Shown here piece after piece: positions 54,090 to 64,000 of a stretch of 64,000 nt of DNA (positions are counted from its first letter, which is position 1; the number at the start of each line of letters is the position of its first letter). The notes beneath the pieces were generated by a model. It ran no database searches, was not told the DNA's origin, and saw nothing but the letters and a program-made list of their open reading frames with translations. Where the stretch lies: assembly GCF_002865645.1 (NCBI RefSeq), contig NW_020194619.1, positions 186,001-250,000 on the forward strand. Reading direction: 5' to 3'. A program made the translations under genes and the position numbers. The DNA is from Hyaloscypha bicolor E (lineage: Eukaryota; Ascomycota; Leotiomycetes; Helotiales; Hyaloscyphaceae).

Positions 54090-54479
54090 TTATGCGCCAA
54101 TGAACAACCGGACCTTCACTAATCAGCCCTTTGAGAATCCAAGGTAAGACATGAAGTAAAACTTACAGCAAATATCACACAACAAACACTTATGTATAGA
54201 CTCAATCGTTCCCCTATCCTCGCGCATTTCCACAAGATACCCCACATCGGTCTGCAATCATCAGCAATCATCACCAAGACTTCATAGTAAAGTTGTCATC
54301 ACGTACGAGCCCTTTTTTCGGTCCATAAACGCAGGGAAGAGTTGATGGCAGTATGCGCTGGTGCAGATGAGGAGAAGCAGCACCATCAGGGCCGACTGGA
54401 AGTTGAAGAGTGCAGACTACATGAAAGTTAGCTTTCCAGGAGGATCATCGCTGGATTTGTCCCGGCTATTACACACCAT
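54090..54479 (-). CDS. KSH1: Ksh1/Kish (TMEM167) secretory-pathway membrane protein
   Basis: Four tiny coding exons on the minus strand: 54479-54477 (the ATG alone), 54416-54307, 54251-54167 and 54113-54090. Introns are 54417-54476, 54252-54306 and 54114-54166. The 73-residue product matches the Kish family: SALFNFQSALMVLLLLICTS, HQLFPAFMDRKKGS, then WGILWKCARIGERLSLYISV and a short hydrophobic end. Animal Kish-A has 72 residues with the same order. It has two membrane segments; yeast Ksh1 is essential and acts early in the secretory pathway (Golgi). The first intron splits the start codon from Ser2 (GTGTGT donor, GCTAAC branch, TGTAG acceptor). The last exon (VRLFIGA, stop) is the least certain part. 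It was missed as an open frame because no exon is long. Confidence 0.88.
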
Positions 54480-54855
54480 GTTTGCTTTCTGGTCGTTGAC
54501 CACAGAATAGAATAATGCCAAAGTGAAAGCTGTCAAGGTCGAGTTACCAGATTGACATCTAGAAAGTCGCGGCCGCCTTGCTAGTGCTCAAGGGAAGAAA
54601 GTGTCTCCGAGCCGAGGTTTTGCCGTCAATGTCCGGAAAGCTCCCCAGAGACATTTCAGGTACCACAAATCTACAACTACATCTGGGACATTGTCACACT
54701 TCAACATTTGAGCGGCGCGATCTCAAGCCCTTACTTGGCTGATTTACCCTATTTCACATTTTCAGCACACGCTGGCCTTGGCCTGCGTGACCAGACTACT
54801 ACCTCATCTTCTTGAATTCACCTTCCATCATACCCAGCGCATCAACACAACCGCC
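54480..54855. promoter_or_regulatory. Divergent promoter, KSH1 / TAF13
   Basis: 376 bases between the divergent starts of KSH1 and TAF13. C/A-rich on the TAF13 side. The short spacing suggests shared control of two housekeeping genes. Confidence 0.5.
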
Positions 54856-55366
54856 ATGGAGCCCAGAGCGCGAGTCGGAAAGAATCGAGGGCAGCAGAAC
54901 TTCACAGATCTAGAGCGTAAATTATCTGCTCTCTCTTGCTTTCCAAGTCTAATACTCTCCAGTCCAGCACTTCCTCTTCGCTCACGGCGATGTCTCCCAG
55001 TCCCTCGACGGCACCAAAAAAGTCCTCGATGAGCTAATCACCGACTTCATCACCGAACTCTGCTTCGAAGCCCACAGATCCGCAAGTCTCGCCGGCCGTC
55101 AAAAGATCAAGCTCGACGACATCAGATTTGCGTGCCGGAAGAATCCGATCTATCTGGGCAGGATTGAGGAGATGTTGGAGAAGAAGAAGGATATTGATTC
55201 AACGAGAAAGATTGTGAATCCTGATGATGACAAGCTTGCGAAATCGGCCGTGAAGGCGATGGAGGAGGAGTTGAATGAAGCTGATGATGATGTTGATATG
55301 AATGTGGGTGGCAAGCTGGGCAAGAGCTTTGGCAAAGGTGGACACGGAGCCGGTCTACGTAGGTGA
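54856..55366 (+). CDS. TAF13: TFIID subunit Taf13, histone-fold protein
   Basis: Two exons (54856-54916, 54963-55366) with a 46-base intron (54917-54962, GTAAAT...CTCCAG). 154 residues. The histone fold is clear: LQHFLFAHGDVSQSLDGTKK, VLDELITDFITELCFEAHRS, ASLAGRQKIKLDDIRFACRK, NPIYLGRIEEMLEKKKDID. Taf13 pairs with Taf11 through the histone fold and contacts TBP within TFIID. An acidic-then-Gly/basic C-terminal tail (ELNEADDDVDMNVGG, KGGHGAGLRR) follows. The intron splits codon 21. The coding strand is C-rich at the start of exon 2 and G-rich from about 55140. Confidence 0.92.
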
Positions 55367-56440
55367 TCACCGCGTTGGATTACCATACATAGGACCCAGA
55401 CGACGGATCTCAGCATTTCCTAGAGCTACCCATCATAATTCGATTTCCGAAATCCGGCGATGAAGGAGATTATGGGACGGCACTATATTGGGCACAAAGA
55501 GCGTGTTACATTTCAAGGCGTATTGAGAGGTATAAGCATTATGGAGGCGTTAGGGCATGGGAAATTTGCTTTGATACCCAGCGTAGGCAGCATTCATCAC
55601 AAAATTCGATGAATTCAGAAAATATTTCCCGACCGAAGGAGACCCCCAGGTTTGACGTGACATCCTGGGGCAGCGGATCCACGTCCCCCAAGCGCTCTCT
55701 GCCATTGACCCTACTCACCGACAACCGAAACTGTTCAAACATCTCGATCTCGAATTTTCCTACGAGCAGACGACATCTTTAACCCCGAAAACGGAGCTGT
55801 GCCCTCACCCAATCGGTAAGCCTTCCCCTCTATCCCCACCTATGAGGAACCCCGTCATGCATCCAGACCCTGCAGCCAAAGTCCACACTTTCACTGAAGG
55901 CCATGTGCCAACGCAATCCTTCAGCCCCTTCAGCCCTCCAACTCTCTCTCCATAATCAACAATTGGTCCAGCGTTTCAAAAAACTGTAACACAAAGACAA
56001 CGAGGCAAGGCCCGTGACTTATCCGTTTCTCTATTCGGTTCCATATTTGTGTCTGTAACGGATCCGAAGGATTTCGGGCGGCACGCCACTTTGACATGGC
56101 CGGCCAGCGTCATCGATGAATGGGACGTCGTCTTTAGGTCTTGACTAAGGGTCAAGTGCCCCACTGCGGGCAAGACTTGCTTGCTCCCGGACATCCCACT
56201 ATTCTGGACCTGAATCTTGCAGTCTGTATTTCAATAGGCGGGCCACCGTACGTTTTGCCTGCTACCTCCGCTTTCTGCAGAGACTGCAGACTGAATGTTA
56301 CGTACCTGAATCAGGCTGCACCACTATCCCCTCTTTTGTTCTCTCAAGACTTCCGTCTCATATTGTTATATGTCTTGTTAGCTATTCTCATCTATCTGTG
56401 ACTACATACATACTCTTGCTTGCAATGAATCCAAGCAACT
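55367..56440. other. Intergenic region
   Basis: 3' flank of TAF13 and promoter of the DMT transporter. No gene seen; frames are short. Confidence 0.5.
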
Positions 56441-58007
56441 ATGTCACCATACTCCCCGCTGCCCCAAACACCAACCTCCAAGCATACCTTCGATGACGAA
56501 GAAGACATCCTCCACAACACCCCCTCTAACCTCGATCTCGCCCTAAATGGAAGCACAACCCGCAAAGCAGGGGACAACTCCCTCCTCGACCCCGAGTCCT
56601 TTAGAAGGTTATCGATAAGCACCATCTCCTCGATGGGTCGTCCTCGAAGTGTATCCCCCTACCCATACACCCCCTCCCTCTCCTCCAAACCAACAACCTT
56701 CCTCTCCCGCACCAAGCAAACCCTCAACTCCTTTTGGCACCAAAACCAAGGCCTCTTCTACGTAACCTTCTCCCAGCTCTTCGGCGCTTCCATGAACGTA
56801 GCAGCCCGCCTCCTAGAGCTAGAAGGCGACGGCATGCGGCCCATCCAACTCCTATTCGTGAGACAAGGGTTAACGACGATATTGTGTACGGTGTATATGT
56901 GGTGGGCTCGGGTCCCTGATTTCCCGTTGGGTGCGAAAGGACTGAGGCGGCTGCTTGTTGCGAGGGCGTTCTCGGGATTCTTTGGGATTTATGGGATGTA
57001 TTGTAAGCCAAAGCCGTCTCTCTTCCCGTCCCCATTCCCGGGAGACCCGAGACTTGAAAGGGGAAAAGGCTGATACGATATTTTCAGACTCGCTGCAGTA
57101 CCTCCCCGTGGCCGACGCAGTCGTTCTCACGTTCCTGGCTCCGTCTGTGGCAAGCTACGGCTGCTACCTCTTCCTGCGCGAGCCCTTCCCCAAATCAGCA
57201 CAATACGCCTCCCTGATCTCGCTCATTGGCGTGGTTCTCATCGCGCGCCCTACATCCTTCTTCTCTCATTCCTCCTCCCTTCCCCTCCCCTCCAACTCAA
57301 CAATCGCAGTAGAAGGAGAAGTAGCCTACGACTCCTCCTTCCCCGTCCCAACTTCAGGACAACGCCTCTCCGCCGTCGCAGTAGCCATGGTCGGGGTTCT
57401 AGGCGCAGCAGGAGCATTCACCTCCATCCGCTGGATAGGCAACCAAGCGCACCCCCTCGTTTCCGTGAACTACTTCTCCATCTTCTGCACCATCGTCTCC
57501 GGCGCCGTCCTCTCCCTCTCGAAGCCCCTGCAGCTCTCCGACTCGCTCTCCTTCGCGCTGCCCAACGGCCCGCGCCAATGGTTCCTCATCCTGTTCCTGG
57601 GCAGCTGTGGGTTTATCATGCAGTATTTACTGACGCGAGGCCTGGCGGTAGGCGGGAGAGGAAATGGTGCGCGCGCGACGAATATGATTTATACGAACAT
57701 GTTGTTTGCGCTGGCGCTGGACAAGGTTGTTTTTGGGCAGAGTCCGGGGTGGTGGAGTTTAGGGGGAAGTGGATTGATTCTCGGGAGTGCGGTGTTTGTT
57801 GCTGTGAAGAAGGGGCAAGCGGGGGAGACGAATGCCGGTGTTAGGGGGAGGGATGAGGAGGCGGGAAATGGTGGGGGAGAGGAGGAGATGGCGATGTTGG
57901 GTGGGGGAGCGGATTTGGATGAGGAGGAAGTGGAAGAACAGGGGGCGGGAGCGCGCGTGGAGGTCGAATTGCGTGATTTTCCTCCGCGGGGTAACGCTAC
58001 CGCGTGA
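56441..58007 (+). CDS. DMT-superfamily transporter with EamA domains
   Basis: Two exons (56441-57002, 57088-58007) with an 85-base intron (57003-57087, GTAAGC...TTTCAG) that joins MYY-SLQYLPVADAVVL in frame. 493 residues. A Ser/Pro-rich cytosolic N terminus of about 95 residues leads into about ten membrane segments arranged as two EamA repeats: GLFYVTFSQLFGASMNVAAR, the hallmark end of repeat 1 (LPVADAVVLTFLAPSVASYG), then repeat 2 (VAMVGVLGAAGAFTSIRWIG, LGSCGFIMQYLLTRGLAVGG, WSLGGSGLILGSAVFVAVKK). An acidic, Gly-rich tail follows. Fungal relatives include SLC35G-type and purine/nucleotide-sugar-like carriers; the substrate is not predictable. A strong C-to-G coding-strand switch occurs near 57605. 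Confidence 0.9.
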
Positions 58008-60640
58008 GGGCAAAGGAAATTTTTCGCTGGGCTGAAACACAATTCAGCCTTGTAAGGGAATTGTCGTATGAGGCATTTGTAAGGTGTTTTGAGGGCGTTT
58101 TGGATGTCGGTCATAAGACTTAGTCTTTGGTATCGGATAGAGCGGAGTTGGAGCATCTCCTCCCGATAGAAAGATTACCTCGTGATTTATAATTCAATAA
58201 CCACTTACGAGAAATTTGAAAACCGGAAGCTTTGAAATCGTGGGGTTGAAACATGTTTTGGTGAACTTTGCTCGGTATGGAGACCTCCTGACCCTCGATT
58301 TGCTTGTTCAAAGCCTACACTTGACTTTGTTACGTATCGATATCCTGCTCGAAGCCAAGGAGAAGTCATTGCATCCACACTTGCAGAAATCAAGGGATGT
58401 CATTCTGAAGGTAATCTAGGCAAAACAATCGAGACAACCATCTCCGACTCTTGAAGCCGCAGTTCCTCCGGACAAGAAGATATTGATCATCATCTGATCA
58501 CCTGGACATAATCCAACAGGCTGCGATAGATACTCGGTGTCTAGAAGTCTCCAAACGTACGAAAAAGTTGAGGCTTCTGCATTTTGCACGGAAGGGTTCT
58601 TCCTGGAAGTGTCCCAGCTGGCCTGGAAGAAAGGCAAACGTTTGGAGTGAGGCGATATGGCAAGGTTGTAGCTCATGACTGGCATCTGATGCCGCCGATC
58701 CGTTGTAGAGCAGCCGAGTAATAGTGCAACAAGCAAATCCAAAGGTTGGTTGTTGAGGCGTTGAGGGTGCAGTAGCTTCCCAATATTGCCACTGCACATT
58801 CAGTCAAGAGACAGCCTCATAATTAAAAATACTAGAGACATACATAGTCGTGAAGTCAACACTGGTCAGTCACTTACCGAATGGTCTACCGCGCGGGAGA
58901 TCGTCCATGTTCACATCAAGGCGTCTTCTCTCCGGATTTAGTCAGCGCTAGCTAATTTGAAGCAGCGAAACCGGGCCCATTAAGCATCCTGACTCGTCGA
59001 TCTTGCACATATTGAATCTCTTGCGCCCGAGAAGTTTAACCGCTCGGCTCGTCTGGCACGCTGGGGCCTCGGAGCGGCTCCGTGAGCGAGCCCCTTTTAT
59101 TCTGACTCGGAACTTGACATCCGAGCACTCGTAATCTCGTAGCCATTGAACAATCGATTGGAGAAATCGGGATACTTGACGATAAGACGAAGTAAAGGAC
59201 GATCGCATTCGGGTGAGGCTTGAATAAGGCTGATTCGGTTGGCTCCTGAGAAAAAGGGGGATCCTCGCTTGATGCAGATCATGGCAAAGTTCCAAGTTTT
59301 GCGCAATGCAAAGCGACCTTTTGTGCTCGGCTCTGATACTTCAAAGCGATCGGCATCTGAGGCAAGGCCCTTGCAGTTCTGAACCTTTTGTGCACTGCCA
59401 CCCGATCCATGTCTACAAGTACATGGGATGGTTAAATTCAAACTTATGTCACGTGTTTCGCATGGAAAGTACCTATTCATTTCGACTCAAACAGAAAAGT
59501 GAGGCGACCTGACGACTCACTACGGTTCAATTTCGCGATGTGATGAAGATTGCTCGCTTGAGCCCCTTCATTGGTTTCAGAACAAATATTGTGAAATGTC
59601 AAATGAGGATCTAGAACCAATCCAAATGCCGCGCTTAAGAAATTACAACTCAGAATGTTCCAAATCCAGCGCGCTCGAGAGCGATACAATCCGAGAATGT
59701 GATCAAACAAAGTCCGTTTGCGCTTTGCGGCTCCCTTCCACCGACGGAGGTGAGGGACACAAGTCGGGCGCCTGGATGCGACAGACCGTTTCGTGGGTGC
59801 CAATGGCCAGCCGTCCGTGGGAGGTGAGGGGGTCGTTTGACAGTCTGCAGTGATACAGTACGGACTTCCGGAGTAGCACCCTCAAAAGGTCCCAGGATGG
59901 GCGTCGAGGGCTTCGATTCTGTGCAAAAACCAATGTTTAAGACCCGCGGGATGAATGAGATTTCGGAAAACTAGGTTGTGCATGGCGTCCTTGGGGGCGT
60001 GGGTTAGACACGCCACTTACCCCATTCGAGATATCACCCTTTCCTGAGGGTGTGCAGGTAGGTTCAACATTGAGAAGCAATATGGCACGAGTACGCCCGG
60101 CCACAGTGTGCTGGCGAGAAAGCGCGATCGAGCCGGGATTCGGAGGGTGCTTGCAGAGAGGACGTGTAGATGCAGACTGCACGGCCAGAGGGAGAGTTGG
60201 CTCGGTGCGAGGTGAAGTGTTGTTGTCCGTTGCCTTGGCGCAGATCGGGAAGCCTTCGATTTTCTCTGGCTCAGAGGAGACAACTCGAGAGCGGGGGGGG
60301 GGGTATCTTAGATCTTTATATTTATATTTATATGTGCACCAAAAACCTGGCAGGACGATGTGATTTCGAGGCTGCATTTGTTGAGTCCAGGATTCAAGGA
60401 TTGCAGATATTGCCCGCACGTTGAGGGGCTGCGGTCCGCGGTCTCAGCCGGGCAACAGGCGACGGTAAACAGCCAGGGACCAGGGGGGCCAGCCAGGGTG
60501 GCCATGCAGCAGCAGCATATTTGTCGGTAGCGAGCGAGCTGGGCGCACTGCCACTGCCCTCGATGTGGGAAGGGGATGCATGCCGGCAAGGATAGAGCCA
60601 AGGAAACCGTATCAGGGACAGGACATCGATCGTGGAGTGA

Positions 60641-60778
60641 GGAATCGAGAATCGAGAATCAAGAGATCAAGGATGGCTCATGGCTCATGCTTCATGCTTC
60701 ATGCTTCATGCTTCATGCTCGCGTTCAACGTTGAACGCTGATGCTTGCTCATGCTGGCTCATGCTGGCTCATGCTGGC
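60641..60778 (+). repeat. Short tandem repeats around an 18-base palindrome
   Basis: In order: GAATCGA-type repeats (60641-60660), ATGGCTC twice (60673-60686), ATGCTTC four times (60687-60714), the perfect palindrome GCGTTCAACGTTGAACGC (60721-60738), and CTCATGCTGG three times (60749-60778). All units share CATGCT, which flanks the palindrome on both sides. Confidence 0.85.
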
Positions 60779-61715
60779 TGACTCAACGTCCGTTGTCGTC
60801 CGGCCTCTTTCGTGCTGCCCCGGCCTTGCCGTGGCCTGACCACGCAAGCATTGGATGAAGCCATGATGGCGACGAGGCGACAGCCGTTACGAGAAGAGTG
60901 GCTCTGCTGCATATGCAGGCCGCGATGCACCCGGCGTTTCTTCTGGAAGACTGGAATCTTTTGCTGAGGTGAGCTGGAGGCCACGGAGAGAGAGCGAGCG
61001 AGAGGAAGAGGTGGAGGCGAGGAGAAAGTGAGTCCGCGACAATAATGACGATTGCAAGGGCACGATCCCCAATCCCAACCCAATCTCCCATCCCTCCCTC
61101 CCACCTGGCAGCCACTCGCGCACTATTTAATAGTCTGGATGGCCTCATCCGCAGCGCTGGATCGCTGCGCACACAAAGCACATCATCCTCGCCGAGCCCT
61201 GCCTTTGGCCAGTCTCTTTTAATTTGTTTTGGACACGCTTCCTCTCGCTGACCCCCTATCTTGTTGGCAAGCCCTGGCCCTCCCCCCTCCTCCCCGAATC
61301 TTCGCTCCCATGACGGTTTGTGGCCCGTGTCTCCTCGCAAATGTAATATAAATTTTGGACACCACCTTGCCCTTTCTCGAGCATTACTTGCGACTGCTCC
61401 CAGTCATTTTGGATTGCGGTTCAGCCGCCCTGCGCTCCTTCCATTCCGTTCCTGTCCTCCTGTCTCGTCTCGCTACCCTTTTTGTAAATACACTTCCCTA
61501 TCTGCGCATATTTCGAACGCCCTGCCTTTAATACTGCTTTCGTCACCTCTCCTTCATTTCCCAACCTTTGCGGCGGCTCTTGTTTTCATTTCCACATCGT
61601 GGGTGGCGACACTCGGCCCTTCCAGTCATTTCAATTGGTTGTAGATCGTCCATAGACAAAACCTTGGCTATTGAATAGAAAAAGAATAGCTACCTATCAC
61701 GAAGCACAGAATCAG

Positions 61716-61952
61716 GTATGTGCGCGTCCGCTTTGCAGAAGTGCAAACACTTAAACCCTTTGACCATTGGCGAAAAGAGCCGTGCGTGCCTCGAGACGGT
61801 CTTTCAAGGTCGAAGAACGAAGTCGTACAATCTGTACCTACCCGCGCTTCTCCCACCCACGAGGACCATCGAGATCACACAGGCTCCGCTCCTTGTTTGC
61901 CCTAAGATATACCCTCGTTGAACCGTCGGATGCTGATATCAATGGCTGGTAG
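61716..61952 (+). other. Candidate 5' UTR intron of the Tcp11-family gene
   Basis: A near-consensus donor CAG/GTATGT at 61716 is followed by a possible branch TGCTGAT and acceptor GGTAG ending at 61952, in the leader upstream of the ATG at 62085. No coding constraint can confirm it. Confidence 0.3.
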
Positions 61953-62084
61953 ATACACTCATTTGCGCTGTCGAAGCGATCAGCACCTATTTTCTGGGTA
62001 TTGGCTCGCACAGCCACCCAAACGAACTGAACACGAGATTTCGTGGTGAAAGGGGTCCACAGCTGGGCTGGGAGGGTAATCACC

Positions 62085-64000
62085 ATGGCGGACGCCAGCA
62101 AGAGGGATCGGTCGAACAGCCTCGCAACGACGAATGGGCATCCGAGCCCTTCGAACAACGATGGAGGAGCGTTGGCGAGGACGCAGCAGGTAGCAGATAC
62201 CCAAAATATTGAGGGTATGGAGTATGGCCTCGACCCACACAAGAACAAGTCTGGAGGTGGTATTTCCGGCCCACGGAATCATAACTTCAACTCGAATACG
62301 GCGGACAGGTCTGTAAGCTCGAGCACAAGGGAGCACAGTCCTGCAGTGGAGCCCCCAGTGACGAAAACAACCCTCAGCGAACTCGATGTCAACAAGATTG
62401 TCAATAATCCAAAGCTACGGCACGATATCAACTTCGACCCAGATTTACACTTTAGACCGAATCTTGACGGCGAAAAGGGTCGAAGGAAAACACAACGGGC
62501 AAATGACTTCTGGAACACAATGAAAGCGCAGCTTCGAAGCTATATCATGAACAGAGATCAATTCGAAAAGGAGCTTGTAATTGATGGGGAATGGTGCTTA
62601 CCTTCCACACTGAAAGCAATTCGAGGGATCCTGGAAACTCTCGTTCCCCAACGAGACCGCGCATCCGTTGAAGATACATTCAATGTTGAATTGCTGATGC
62701 AGCAATTTCGAAAAGGAGTAGCTGATCTCGAGAAGCTGGCTCTGTGGCTATCCCAACTCCTCAAATGCCATTGCGCACCAATGCGTGATAACTGGGTCGA
62801 CGAAATGGTGACCCAACTCAGTAATGGTGATCGAAATGGGGACGTGCAACTACTGGTTGCTGGCATGCAAAACTTGCTTGGAGTATTAGAAGCAATGAAA
62901 CTTGTAAGTTTACTATTGAAAGAGAGCCTTCCTCGGTACTAACTCATAATCAGGACGTGGCCAATCATCAGATACGGTGTCTACGACCTCTTTTAATCGA
63001 GGACACCGTTCATTTTGAGCAGAAATTTTTTATGAAAAAAATCGCTCTCGGAAGAGTTGACATTGCAGGAGCTCACGCATGGTTCCGTCGAGCTAGCAGC
63101 TTGCCCGACATCTTATCGATAGAGGGCACAGTCCATACTCAAGGAAACACGTGGGATTTCATCAAAGCACTCGTCTATCTTATCCTCCCGTCAAAATCTT
63201 CTGAGATGGTGCCACACACATTTCTGTTCGACGAAGAGCGCCTGATTAAGCTTCGTTCAGATATGTTAGATTTGATCAACCTCGAAGTCTGCATGTACCT
63301 TTTCCGAAACTTAGATACGCAGTGCAGGTTACAGGAGAGTCTTTACAGCATACTAGATGACACCCCAACGACATCATCTCTGGTCACTTCTAGGCCAGCA
63401 TCACCTGCTGATGACCCAATTTTATCTTTAGCTACACTCCCTGAACCAAGCCACTTTTCCGCTTCCCAATCAAAGCATCTCTCCCAAGAACGAGGCCAAT
63501 TCATTCGCACCCCGGGTGGTAGACAAGTCTGGGTTCCAAGGGTTGAAGAAAGCCATATTGTCTCATCAGCGACTTCAAGTCCGCGATCGTCGCCCTCATC
63601 CACCGCTTCTACGCCAGACACCTCTCCTCCTACCGCGTTCTCCCTGTCTCAACCTTTCACCGATTCTGCTCCCCAAGTCCGAACATCTCTTCTTGACATA
63701 CTTTCATCCTCGACAACCAATGACAAATGGGCCGCTCTTGCACCAGCTTTGGGCCTTCAAATCCTCCGCTCGACGACAACACCTCTGTCCCATCTCCCAC
63801 AATTCGAATCTCACCTGGCCTTCCACCTCTCGAACTCTCGGTCTAGAGTTTACCAGGAAGCAGAAGCACGTGTTCTTGGTCAACTCGCCCCTATTTTGCA
63901 GAAGCTCATCGAGACTTACACGCCCCTCACTAGCCTGCAGATTTTCGAAGGAGCTACCACCCCGAGAACTCTACCTGGAACCGCTGTTCTTCAGGTAAAT
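62085..64000 (+). CDS. Tcp11/Sok1-family protein, N-terminal part (3' truncated by window edge)
   Basis: Exon 1 62085-62903 and exon 2 from 62954, with intron 62904-62953 (GTAAGT, branch TACTAAC, acceptor ATCAG); the frame stays open to the edge, where CAG/GTAAAT at 63995-64000 looks like a further donor. The ATG at 62085 sits in a CACCATGG context. A disordered N terminus of about 95 residues is followed by the Tcp11 signature: VNKIVNNPKLRHDINFDPDL, HFRPNLDGEKGRRK, LRSYIMNRDQFEKELVIDGE, VANHQIRCLRPLLIEDTVHF and FDEERLIKLRSDMLDLINLE. A Ser/Pro-rich insert (about residues 410-510) interrupts the domain. Yeast Sok1 is linked to cAMP/PKA signalling; the function here is inferred. It overlaps in alignment with the gene at the left edge, so the two are paralogues. 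Confidence 0.85.

Larger units (their letters stand above)
58008..62084. other. Gene-poor stretch with simple repeats and a long C/T-rich leader
   Basis: 4 kb with no supported gene. It contains a run of 11 G (60293-60303), tandem simple repeats near 60641-60780, and from about 61045 a strongly C/T-rich region that is probably the leader of the downstream Tcp11-family gene. Frames at 60783-61340 (minus) and 58948-59295 (minus) are low-complexity or featureless. Confidence 0.45.

Noticed and set aside
60783..61340. 185-codon minus-strand open frame
   Set aside because: Biased composition from a C/T-rich leader region; no domain or hydrophobic core pattern.
1..64000. tRNA, rRNA genes or an intact transposable element
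   Set aside because: No convincing B-box/T-loop sequence pairs, rRNA sequence, terminal repeats, transposase or reverse transcriptase motifs were seen; a covariance-model and repeat search would be needed to be sure.

Overview
This window is nuclear DNA of a filamentous ascomycete (Pezizomycotina). Genes are interrupted by short introns of roughly 45-110 bases with GT-AG ends and CTAAC/CTGAC-like branch points. Genes lie on both strands without operons. The content includes fungus-specific families: a GRGGAGN-repeat Par32-type protein, a SUR7-family membrane protein, a sedolisin tripeptidyl peptidase, and a NACHT-ankyrin protein. A leotiomycete is my best guess from gene content and base composition, but that is inference.

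Layout. 0-5 kb: 3' end of a Tcp11/Sok1-family gene, the dynactin actin-related protein Arp1 (minus), and a Par32-like protein (minus). 5.2-13.4 kb: a long gene-poor stretch with coding-like scraps and one supported two-exon Cys-rich microprotein. 13.4-18.5 kb: an FHA-domain tail-anchored protein (minus), divergent from an IFRD-family protein. 20-25.7 kb: one giant disordered 1882-residue protein with five Gly/Ala-rich helices. 26.5-30 kb: a haloacid-dehalogenase-like hydrolase and a nine-exon CDF zinc transporter. 31-33.6 kb: a NACHT-ankyrin NLR-like protein. 34-45 kb: a surface/secreted neighbourhood (SUR7-like protein, GPI-anchored PLC-X protein, tripeptidyl peptidase, small membrane protein, second secreted PLC-X protein) with an unusual degenerate repeat array at 40.65-41.26 kb. 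45-49 kb: gene-poor. 49-58 kb: dense housekeeping block (small conserved protein, PNGase A-like glycoamidase, ribosomal protein uS12/Rps23, coiled-coil protein, Ksh1, Taf13, DMT/EamA transporter). 58-62 kb: gene-poor, with simple repeats and a perfect 18-base palindrome. 62-64 kb: the 5' part of a second Tcp11/Sok1-family gene, running off the right edge.

How the genes relate. Most neighbours are functionally unrelated, as usual in fungi. The 34-45 kb block is the only one with a theme (plasma membrane, wall, extracellular hydrolysis). The points most worth following up are the TTTCGTTGCA-NNN-CG array; the recurring switch from C-rich to G-rich coding strand inside many genes, always with the same polarity relative to transcription; the repeated YxxDExGRKVxM plus glycine-zipper module in the giant protein; and the four-exon KSH1 gene whose first coding exon is just ATG. 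I found no tRNA, rRNA, CRISPR array or intact transposon by eye. Exon boundaries were read by hand and checked only for reading frame and family similarity.
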